Shown here in pieces: positions 53,201 through 64,000 of a stretch of DNA of 64,000 nucleotides (positions within the stretch are counted from its first letter, which is position 1; every line of letters begins with the position of its first letter). Under the pieces are notes generated by a model. It did no database searches and was not told the origin of the DNA. It saw nothing but the letters and a program-made list of their open reading frames with translations. Origin of the DNA: Folioceros fuciformis (lineage: Eukaryota; Anthocerotophyta; Anthocerotopsida; Anthocerotales); contig JBNGIO010006282.1 in assembly GCA_049999805.1 (NCBI GenBank), positions 126,921-190,920 of the forward strand, read 5' to 3'. A program made the position numbers and the translations under genes.

Positions 53201-56200
53201 ATGCCCATAAGAGCCCAGATGATAGGCTCATGGACATTAATCCGCCAAGGGCTTTCAGTGACCTACAAAATGGAGACAAATCATCACACAGGAGTTAACA
53301 ATTGAACAGTAGTGTCACTTCATACCCAGGTTCTTCTGCTTTCCCTGAAAGAAATCCATCTTACGATAAATTTCTTGAGATACAGTGACCTAGACGATTT
53401 CAATGCTAGTTCCAATCTCACCCGCAACCCGACATATGGGTACACTTCAGTACTCTCGCTGTTGTCGTTGCACTTATAGATAGTCAGCTTCAGCACATAT
53501 TCAGACGAATGATCACGACGCTCGGGGTACAGCAGCACTGGCATGGGGGAGAGTGGTAATTGGTTATCCAGTTGCAAGTAGCCCAAGAGGACTTTTAACC
53601 TGCAATGTCGAACATAAAAGACAACCAATTAAAACAGTGTTTGTCAAATCCAGGGATCCAGATGAGGGGCAAATAGTTCATACCTGCTAGTACCATCATT
53701 ATACCCTGTTGAGTGCGATAGGACTAAATTCTCCAAAAACAAGAACATAATCTCCAAAGGATTCTGGTCTACCACGGACAACCCCAATTTGCCTATATCT
53801 AGCACAATTTCGAGCTGTGTAGATGCAGCAGAGTTGGCAGTTCCGTTTTGTCCCAATTGGTCTGACCCACCTCTTACGAGAGATGCTTCAAGTTCGTCCA
53901 GCACACTAGCATCTCGAACCTCACTCTCATAAAATCGAACAACTTTAAGATCACCGTTTTCCACAACTAGTACACAGATTTTCATCGAAATGCCTGTGTC
54001 CGTGTACAGAACAGGTTGATGCCCTGTCTTATTGATATCATACCTCTGTACATGGGATATGTCCACTCCCTCAACAGAAATCTCCAAGATCTGCTCACCC
54101 TGTGGGTTTTCCCAAGCGAATGACATTGTAGACTGTGGCTGCAACTTCTGCCAGCCATCGTCAGTCAATTCCACTTCTTGATCAATTCCTGCTTGTCGAT
54201 ATATGATAGACTTGGACTTTGTTCGGTTCTCAATCCTGTAGGAAAGCAAGCATCTCAAAATGCTTGTCTGCTGAATAAACATTAAGAGCAAAACCAGAAA
54301 CAATACCAACCTGTAAGGCCCTCTTGTAGATCCCAGTCGAAACACAACTGAATAACGGGATCCATCCTCTTGGGCACGTATATCAACGCGAACAGTTTTC
54401 CTTACGCCATTCGGACCCCGCATGGGCACATGCAATGTTTCCTCCTGGCGCAGAACAAGTGCATGAGACCACTCAAAACCGTCCACACGGATCTGCGAGC
54501 AGCAACATGCCTCACATTGTCAGTACTCACATGTATGCCAGCACACATGCTTCAACTTCTATTGTCAGTATCCTGGTCTACACATCACCTGCAGTTTTTC
54601 TTGTTCATCACTGTCTGGGACTGGAAAAGCCACTTTCCAGTCACTTTCTTTTAGCGTGCTGAACTCAGCCGCATTGCCTATCTTCAGATAAAGAGCTTGC
54701 CCCATCATGTTGCTGAATGTTACATATGGGCGGATCCGGATGACCTGTAATGCATCCACGCTCACAGGTTAAAAGATGTTCACTCACTGTAGAGAAGAGT
54801 TCTAACTCGAAGGCTCAATACCCAGCTCGTTTTAAAGGAACACACCTTGGTCGCAGCAAAGTTTAAGGGGCATGACGACGATGAAACCAACAATCGAAAC
54901 TGTGAGCCATTTGTATCAATAGCTCTGACCTCAGCATAACCATCCTGGAAAACATTTGAGACAAAAGGCAACAATTCCCCATCAGCTAACAGACCGTGGA
55001 TAGAATGTATGAACAGAACTGTTGAGCTGCAATTGGAACACCTACCACATCGTCAAGGGCTTCAAGCGGCCACACCGGTCCAAAATCGCCAGAACTTCCT
55101 AGTGCAACTGATAACCCTGTGACCTTGGGGTCAAAAGATGAAAGCATGATAGGATAGTTTGGCAACTCTTCCACATCAATCTCATCCAACACATGACCCT
55201 CCTTAACACCAGATACACACTGTAAAGCTTCCGGCGTATGTTTTGCCCGGGCAGATTCCTTTTTGCCCTGGTTAGTGACCTTCGCTATCTGCACAAATCT
55301 ATACCGTAAGGGTGGACAGTTATCTCTGTCCAACCAGCACGGGACAAAGAGTCGTAACACCCTTGCCGCAATTCCCTCGTCATGATCATATTCTATCCGC
55401 ACCTTGACTTTCCTGAGACATGGCACAAAAAGTGAGGGGGATACTTCTCACATCCTACAAGGTAACACTGCAACTTCAACACTCAAAATCCGCCATACCT
55501 TCCAGTAATCAAGTTTTTCAACGTAATATGATTCTCCAACTTTCGATATGAATGGGATATCAGAGCCACCTCCTTTTGGAAACACCACAAGCAACAATGC
55601 AGATCAGTTACAAACAAGTTGTGTCATGACTTGTTTTGCAGTCCTTGCAGTTAAACAACCCAGGCATGTGTTATTCCCAGTGGCCACGCCTCAAACCAGC
55701 TAACATGGTTCACGAATTCACACTTTCTTACTCTTTTGGGATGCCAACCGCCTTGTGGAAGCCATGTCAAATAGAGAGCTCTGCGGAGGTCTGCATGATA
55801 TATCTGAGCTCTTTGGCCTGGACAGATAACCCCACGATCTCGAACAAGAGGACCCCTGACATGGAATTTCTCTGCTACAGCAAATTCCGAGGGAACAGGA
55901 AGAAAGTTCACCAGCACTAAAGGGGCAGTTACTACAATCTTCCAATCCTTGATAGGCTCCAGGTGAGCATCCCTCCCAATATTCACAGAGGTCAACTCAA
56001 CACAAAGCCAAGCACCTTTACCATGTGCTGAGCTGGTGCCTGCTTCAATCGGGCAACTCAATAGCTCTTCAGTATCTACGAGAGTGTGTATACGAATTTC
56101 ATCGACAGCTGACTTGTGCTTTTCCCCTCCTGCACGCCAGCTGTGATGCATTACTCGGCTCCAGCCATATACACAATGCATGCTACCCTCTTCCACATGT

Positions 56201-59200
56201 GGTCGAACTTGTAAGCAGTAATCTTGACTTGTTGGGCGCAAAGTGCTCAGGGGTAGCGGAATGCTTTGTCCTGGTTCAACAATCCCAAGAATCAGACGGC
56301 TTGCTTGTTCTGCCCCTGATGAGATATACTGCCTAGATCGAACCCAGCGGCGACGACGCACAAAACTTAAAGCTCCTTCCGAGAAGTGGAACGGAGGCCA
56401 TGGAAAGTTCTTGAAGTCAAACGCATAGCCCCACCCTTCTTCATCGACAGGATCAACTTTGTCAACATACCAGTCGCTCGTCCATTCCCAGTTGGAGGGC
56501 AAGTCTACATGGGGAAATTGCTGCATCCAAAAACCACCAATGTAAAAGGATAACGTCACATAAGCTATATCCACAACTGCATTAATCAGCTGTGAATTCA
56601 CGACAAACATATCCACAAGGTTTTATGCAGTTCTCACCTGTGATGCGTTTGAGAAATCTTTCTTAGACCAGTGTCCAGGATCTGTTGGAAGAAGATGTCC
56701 TGGCCACGTGCTTCCCCACCCTGAGATAGGCTGGTACCTTTCGTTCTCAAATACTTCTTCCACCACCAAGCCCTCGTCAGCTTTTTTACGATCAAGGGAC
56801 TCATCATATTCTAATGAAAACGTTGACTTTCCTGACATTGGCTTTGGGGATAGAGACACTTCAATAGGAAATTCTGCACTGTTCTGGACTACAACCAGAG
56901 ATCTGATAAACAAATGCTTACTGTTGCCTTCCAGAACAATTTCAGAGGCCACAATATCATCACCGATGGACAGTGGTGCGGCTCCAAAAGCATAGTTTAG
57001 ACCCACGTTTGTCCATGGTCCTTTTTCTGAAGGACCGACTTGCAATGTTCCTGGCTTTGGACCGCCTTGTCGTGTCACAGTCTGCCTCTTCTCACCATCA
57101 CTCCCCAGAAAATAATACTCGGATACACATAGTTGGCCGCAAGCTGCTTCCTCATCCTGATGGTCTACAGGGTTCTGTACGGCAAGAAAACAGGAATAGC
57201 TGAGTAAATCGACCACAATGAAGTAAATGACTGCAGTAGGACAAGAGCTGTTCCAGCACCTCCGAATCCTGAGGCGTGTGAAGTGGATGCCATGTCATCT
57301 GAGTGCTTGACCAATTAATCTGTTCATTCTCCTGGAATTTATGGACCATACGTTGGTTTCTGTTCAGCTCATCTGCAAGAGGAATTGAGCAAAATCCGAC
57401 GGCCGCCCCTGAAAATGGAGAAGCGAAAAAAATTCAATTGCAAGATATGAACATATAAAACTATCCGACAAAGTCTACATCTTGAAGAACAAGGCCCAAA
57501 ATCACCCATCCTCAATATCAACCGCAAGTTGTAATGTCCATACCTTTTGCAAGATCAACCACAAGTATTTCCGCTGCACACAATTCCTATATAGAAATGA
57601 CACATTCAAATCAGACCAACGATATATTTGACAAAGCAAAAACGTTTGCTTGATCTTTATAGTGCCACATGTCTCTCACCCCTGGTTCAATCTCAAACAC
57701 AAATACTTCATCCCAAGTGACAGACACTTTTTGAGAGGAATTCTTCAAATCACTGCTGTCTGGGCTCTTGGATTGAGTTCTCGCACTCTGATGCTGTAGC
57801 TGCCTCTGATCGGCAGTTTGTACTTGTGGAACAATGCGGACAGCAGCCATATATTCTCTGCCCCCAAAACCATCTTCTGGAGGCAACTATTCCACACAGA
57901 CACAGCAAGATCAACAAATGAAAACTAGTCAAATCTAGCTAATAACTAAGTCGGATACACTATTCAGACGACCACATGCCAACCTCTGCTTCACCAATTC
58001 TGAGCGCCACGAAGAGAACCGGCGGCTTCCTTCGTCTTCCCTTCAGGCTCCGGTCTTCGATATTCCGTGGTGCAAGCTTCACAGACTGCTTTTCTCCGGG
58101 TGCAATCAAAAGTAGTTTTGCTTGACCAGCATCATCCACGACAGAGATAACAACATCTTCGCCCAGATCATTGTGACTTACAATGCAAAGGCTGTGTCTA
58201 CTTTCAACTTCTAAAGCTGGTCTTGCGTCCCTGTTGGAAGCAATTTGATCCTATGTCACGAGGAAATGCGACCTCAGTACATACAAAATGCATCACGACT
58301 GCAGCATGTAACACTTGCAAAATAGAAGAATAATAAACAAAAGACAAGGGCCCACCAGGAAACTTTGTTTCTTTGAACTCTCCTCAATGTTACTCAACTT
58401 TTTCCAGCTAGCAGCTGCTTCCAGCAACAAATTGACATTGGCTGTTGACAAGTTAACATTCAGCATGCTGGTAGCTGCAAGTCGAATGCGAGTTTCTGTT
58501 GGCCGGGTTGTATCAGCTGGATCTTTGTTATACTCATACCTGCCCCAGCAACTCAGATTGGTTAGATGGTATGACATGGATTTTTAATCACCACCTGCCG
58601 TGTACATAACTGGGTGTCAATAACTGGGTGGACCCTGTGCAGGTGACACGAACACATACCTCACAAAGCCATCACACTGTTCTATGAGAGGTTCCCATGC
58701 ATCATATTTTCCATTGTATGTTGCTCCACTCAGGGAGAAATTAGAAGCTGAGCTGAATGCTTCGGCTCTCCCATGTAATGCAAGTGTAATTCCGCTCAAG
58801 GAAAAATCAAGCAATCTAGCCATCTGAAAAAACAAAATATTCACCTTGAGCGAAATACTCACCCAATCTTCGAGGGTGGCCACAAATTCATGCTTACACT
58901 TTTCCCAACATTGCTTACCAAACCACCAAAGTCGTCAAAGAACGAGGCTGATACAAGCTTTGCCTCCGCATCCACAATTAGATTGTCAGGTGCATCGGGT
59001 TGTCGAAGCTCAACAAGACCGACAGCTAAGCGTTTTGGAGGATGCTTAGGACCACGCTGGACAAGAAATGTATATCCCTGCACGTGCACAGAAGGTTTGA
59101 ATCAAACTACACTTCTAGAGGTTCAGACATGTGACGGCGACACTTAAATAATCAGCGACAACACTAGTACACAGGTGCATGAACTTCACCTCACTCTGCA

Positions 59201-62200
59201 AAGGCCAGATGCTGAAGTCAGGTTTCACATGTCTCAAGTCTCTGGTATCCCACAGGCTTGATGCAGGCAAAGATACTCCAATAACTAGATCTGTCCGAAC
59301 ACATGCCACAGATTCCGTATCCTCCACCTGTGGTGTGGAGGTCTTGGTTGCAACGCACCCAAGAGACACATACCCAGGTGGAGCAACAGGATACCAAAAT
59401 GACACTGCTTCTATTCCCCTCTTTTTTGGAATTTGCCCTTGAAGACGAAAGCGTACAGGTTTTCTTAGCAATTCATCATCGGGATTGTCACGGAGAACCA
59501 GGCCCACGCTTGGAGGTTCATATCTGCCGCAACTCAAAGCATTCACAAACGTGCCATGAGTTAGAGATGTGGCATTCACGAGAGGAAAATTCAAACACTG
59601 CAAAAGTTTAAGTACACATGGATGTCCACAGCCACTTACCCTTCAATAGCCATATCACCACATGTAGCACAACCGATTGGAGCAATCGGCCTCCATACAG
59701 ACACACTTTTTGCTGACCCACTCCCCTTATTCCACCAAATGAGCTTAAATCGAGCTACATGCTCGAAAATCCGGCCAGACGGTGATGCCGAAAGGGCTTG
59801 CTCAGCTTCCCCACCTCGTGATGATGATAACTGATTTGAGACCTGGGATGGATTACCCTGACCTGGGGAACAACCCTGATCAAACATTACCTGTCGAAGT
59901 TCATAGGGCTTAACCTTAGCTGTGCCTAAACCATGCTGCGTGAAAAACGACCCTACAGAATTATCCACCCTCCAAAATGCCTGGTTCATCGAATCCTGGT
60001 CACTGCATGGACAGAACGCACAGTCGTCTGAAACTATGCGAACATGAAACACATATACCTTCATAAACGGTTTCAAACCTGAGATGCAACACACTATTGA
60101 ACTCACCGGTGCTCAGCTCGTACAAATATACAGTCCCTCATTGAGCAAGGGCTCAACAAAATCTCTAAGACACATTGCACAACATTAAGGGGTGGCGGGT
60201 CATGTCCCCTGGCGGCTACACATCCTAAAGGTAAAAAACCTGGTGGAGGGATTGGTAGCCAGACACAACACTCATCCTGCTCATGCTCTTCCCCTGCTGA
60301 CTCTGTGAAAGCACCAAAAAAAGATTTTGACGACCAAACCAGCTGGAAATCTACCGGCTTCTTCACACGGGCAAGCCCCATATTGAGGGCCACAACACCC
60401 TTCGCTGGTGGCTCATGTCTGTCCAAAGAAACGCACCTTAGAAGTTTTCAGAGACAATACAGCCCCAAAAATTTCTGATTCTGTACTTACAGTGGTGTGA
60501 AACAATCCCCCAAGACGGCAAAACCCGGTGGTGCTCGAGGACGCCAGAATGCAATCTGATCAAACCCCTTCTCCACTCCTGATGGACAAGCAGATGAGGA
60601 CCGCGTACAGACTATAGAATGTAGACAAGCCGGTTTAACATCAGACAAGGAGAGAGCGTCACCTTCATTTGCCCAGACTTTGTCAAACTCGGAGCACTCC
60701 ACAGTTATCTGCTCGGAGGTGATTCGGAGGAATGACATAACATCCTCTTGAAGCCTTAAGATCAACTGAATAATGCTAAACGAGAAGTTGGTATATATCT
60801 CTGACATGCCTACATGAATGTTCTGCTTCCCTGAAACATTTGAATACTTCAACATGGTATCAAATGGCTCAAGAACATTCAGGCCACTGCTGGATTCTAT
60901 AGAAAGGCTGCTTATCTTGGCATTCAACTCCATATCTTCACCCTTCATTATAAGTCTGAGACAGAAACCACAAGTAAACCACCTGGTGAAAATATATACA
61001 ATATGATCCTGAGGTAGCACTATTGGGAAAAATACGCTTGTGAATCCTAGACGAACTGTATTCTCCACGAAGATAGAGCTCAACTGTGAAAAACATGACA
61101 GCTACCTTTTGCTCAGGACAAGTGACGCACCTCGAAAACATGTTCATCCTAGCACGGAGGAGATTTTCAGGCAATTCAGGAAGACGTTTTGTGCCGTTGT
61201 AAAACGTAAGCTCTGGTCCAATTGCCTAAAACAGTGCTAAACATTCAGACTTTGTTTCTTTGTCCACTGCCATGGAGTTGGAATACTTGATTTACGTGTC
61301 ATATTTTCAATATTGAAAAGTTCATCACCTCAGTACCTACACAAACCAAAAGTAGCTCCGACTCAACTTCAAGACCTGACCCAGACATTGTACTTACCTG
61401 CAAATCGAACACGATTTCATCAGGAGACGATGCTGCCTCTGATAACTCCTGGGGATGATCCGTGTTGTTTTCATCATCAGAACGGATTGAGCTGCCATCC
61501 GCAGACATTTCAGGCTTTTCCTCTAAAAATACGCCATCATGTTCAGAGGCTGAATAGCTACTATTGCTCCCGAGGCACACACAGGAATCAAGATATACAC
61601 CATTCTGTCAACCCACAAGAATTACAGTTACCACTGCAAACGTAAGCCCTCAAATGCGTGCAACACTGAAAAATCAAAATGAAATAATATGAACTTGTAG
61701 AGAATCTTACCTGGATGATTACATTTTTGAATCGAAGTCTCTTACGATCACCAACAAAGATTAGAGTCTCTTGAGTACCTTGATCCATGTTTGATTCAGT
61801 TCTGTTCAATAGGCGAATGACCTGACCTCTACCATCATATACGTACTCATCAACGCTGTCATAATCAGCTACAAGAGGCTTTTTGGGAGAGAGCACAACT
61901 TCCTTAGAATTCTGTAAGTGCACAGATTGAGTCAAAAAGATCCCACCTTTCATATCCAAAGGATTCTCATCTGAACCTTTACCATCCGAACGCACAGCAT
62001 GGATAGAAGGTATGAAGAACTCTGCTACAGCAAGCAAAAAGTCTAATGCCACCAACAGGCGAGGACGTTGAAACCTCAGAGATATCATTTTCAGATGGTT
62101 ATTCAGTTGAGCATCCAAAACAAGCATTGTAAGTGATGGTCCACCATCAGTGTTGCAATGGCCGTCAGCTGCCTGTATGCCCCTATGCTCTTCACGACCC

Positions 62201-64000
62201 AAGTTATAGTCTTTCACATTGGCACTTCCTATCATGTATCGCATTTCTGGTTCTGTGCCTTCACGATCATCCTTGACACTAAACCTTTCAAGGGTAGCCA
62301 TGATATTCGCTTCATTTGTGCTATTCGCCTTGTAAGCAGCCCATACTCCACTCACCTGACATACGATCAAATGCGACTTTTAGGATACAATCTCAACGTT
62401 AATTATTAGTAGTGCAAACACATCAAGCCGAAATTCCTCAGATCGATTGACCATCAATAAAAAGGACATGTTAGCCCACAATCAATATATCGAAGCTACG
62501 CAATGCCCCAAATCAACCAATTCCAGTGTCAAAAACAAGAAAAATATCTGACAATGCTTTGGCCATCAATAAGGCAAAACCTATGACCTATCAGCATACC
62601 AAAGCAAAGCAGATTCCGCAAAAGCCTAGTCAGAGAGATTCCGCATCTGAATCAGGATACTATGAAGTTGCGAAAATTCGGTGTAGAAATAGCCGCACCA
62701 ACCTGGAGGGAAGCAAGGGCAGCGTCTCTAGTTCCTCCACTGTACAAACCCAGGTCCACTAGTTGTATGCCTACTGCTACCTTAACTGTAGTCCATACAA
62801 ACCCTTCACCACCATCATTTTGAGGCAAGGGCTGGGATTGCTCATCTGGTGCTATCCCATTCTCTGTGGCCGTATTTTTCTCTTCGTCCTCAGACTTATG
62901 TTCCACGACAGGAGGAGGGAGGTTTGGAGTTTCACCAAAGTTGGTCACAGCACACTCTGTAATAACCTGATACTCCCTATCTGACAGGGCAGCTTTGAGT
63001 AGGTCTAGCTGCAAAAGATCCATCCACATATCAAAGGTATGCAACAACATGTTAAGTTCAAACATTGTATTCTACTGTTCTACAAACTATTCACTCCATG
63101 TGTTCTGACCTTTATGGTCATTTCAATGCCAGGAATCTGGTGCCAAAGATCCCGAAGCGGACGCCTCAGAAGTAAGGACAATCCTTTCGCTTCCTGGATT
63201 ATGCCTTCACCAGTCGTCCCACCAACTCCAACAACTAAATGTAAATCCTCCACCTGAAGCACGAATGTCAAGTTCATCCCCAGTACGTAGACGTCATTTT
63301 TCCTTCAAAAGCGATGAAATGTCTAAACCTAAGGTTCCAAACAATTGAACTAACGAACCTGCAGTGACATTGTATCCAGCCGGACAGCTCCCAGGTCATC
63401 TTTGTTCCCACCCAACCAGTCGAAGTTGTTTTTCACATTGATGTGCAAAATATCCAACTCCAAAAAGCTGTGAGCACATTAGCTGTGTAAGCCCCAGATC
63501 ATGACCATAGGCGAACAATCTCGCTTCACCTATTTGCCCACAAAAGAAGAAGTGAAGTAGCTAACATACTCGTGACTGTGCGTTGCCCTAGGCATAATAA
63601 TGATGGGTTTGCTGAGGCTAATATCCAGCTTCAGCGCAGGAGACCCCTCAATTTCAGATTGAGTAAACAATTTTTCCACGTTGGTCACTTTATCTTTGAG
63701 CCTCACAACATATCCAGCATTTTGTGGAACAAGGCCCATGAAATAGGCAGAAAGCTGCAATATCCCAACAAGTCCAGCTTCAACTTTCGATTTATCACAA
63801 ATGTGTAACATAGAAACCTACACCTTGCAGACTTATAGTACAGCAAGCCTTAGAACCATAAGGAGCAGTCTGGCAATACGCAAAGTGAAGACCGACAGGC
63901 AATGTGACCAACCTCTTGAATAAACCGATTTAGATACACAAAACGCACTTCTGACAGCTTCCCCACGAGGCTATATTCATACCCTTGGTAATCATCGTCA
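50262..64000 (-). CDS. VPS13: VPS13 family bridge-like lipid transfer protein, N-terminus beyond window
   Basis: Very long, many-exon gene, read right to left and still open at the window end. VPS13 proteins are rod-like channels that move lipids between membranes at contact sites. Seen in order: N-terminal-side repeats near 63.7 kb (LKLDISLSKPIIIMPR); a tract of W/P-rich modules near 60.5, 60.2, 59.7 and 59.4 kb (RPRAPPGFAVLGDC, LPIPPPGFLPLGCVA, RPIAPIGCATCGDMA, YPVAPPGYVSLGCVA); a C2-like domain at 57.9-57.6 kb (VSVTWDEVFVFEIE); the SHR-BD/adaptor-binding region, 57.2-53.6 kb; the amphipathic C-terminal part at 52.5-52.1 kb (GVAGFFQGIGRAVVGFVMQP); a PH-like end near 51.9 kb (LPKGKIVMITNRRVLML); two further W/P modules at 50.95 and 50.5 kb; and the end RVVARISEV. 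The layout resembles the C2-containing Arabidopsis VPS13 At4g17140 more than SHRUBBY. The chorein N-terminus is not in this window. No lesion noticed. Confidence 0.88.

Overview
The window is nuclear DNA of a land plant. The genes are split by short GT-AG introns (about 100-190 bp in the MOB1 homologue), several proteins carry N-termini that look like plastid or mitochondrial transit peptides, and plant-specific families are present: PAM68, RIQ (DUF1118), AWPM-19, DUF26, plant S-adenosylmethionine decarboxylase with its conserved leader uORFs, and PLS-class PPR proteins. A kinesin-associated protein 3 (KAP3) homologue, normally tied to cilia, together with moss/liverwort/hornwort-like PPR proteins, points to a seed-free plant with swimming sperm. 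A bryophyte is my best guess; the species cannot be read from the sequence.

Layout. 1-3.6 kb: a weak ORF and a decayed LRR-Roco (TORNADO1-like) pseudogene between related low-copy repeats. 4.1-9.5 kb (-): VPS3/TGFBRAP1-type tethering subunit, interrupted by a 100-N gap that appears to be artificial. 10.5-13.4 kb (-): NOG1-like organellar GTPase (PDE318 type), divergent from TIM8 (13.6-14.1 kb, +) across a 192-bp spacer with a telo-box. 14.8-15.5 kb (+): RIQ thylakoid protein. 15.8-19.9 kb (-): KAP3. 20.2-20.9 kb (+): PAM68-like. 21.5-23.0 kb (+): YggS/PLPBP homologue lacking the PLP lysine. 23.4-24.9 kb (-): tail-anchored protein ending ALPT, a KASH candidate. 25.3-26.8 kb (+): MOB1. 27.1-30.6 kb (+): DUF3754 protein. 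31.0-32.0 kb: AT-rich island with a secreted DUF26 gene. 32.6-35.3 kb (+): two tandem AWPM-19-like genes. 35.6-36.8 kb (+): LOG/lysine-decarboxylase-like protein. 37.3-44.2 kb (-): two intronless PPR genes built from exact 303-bp and 312-bp supermodules. 44.2-47.3 kb: AT-rich gene-poor DNA made of local tandem duplications and GAA arrays. 47.8-49.6 kb (+): SAMDC with a double uORF. 50.3 kb to the window end (-): a giant VPS13 lipid-transfer protein gene whose N-terminus lies beyond the window.

Themes. Endomembrane proteins (VPS3, VPS13), plastid photosynthesis and biogenesis proteins (RIQ, PAM68-like, NOG1-like, probably DUF3754), mitochondrial import (TIM8) and organellar RNA factors (PPRs) are interspersed. 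There is no operon-like logic, apart from possible shared promoters at the head-to-head gene pairs. I found no convincing tRNA, rRNA, CRISPR array or intact transposon. The strongest observations are the overlapping double uORF of SAMDC, the contig-overlap nature of the N gap, the exact-period PPR supermodule arrays with DYW decay and a nonsense codon, and the PLPBP homologue missing its cofactor lysine.
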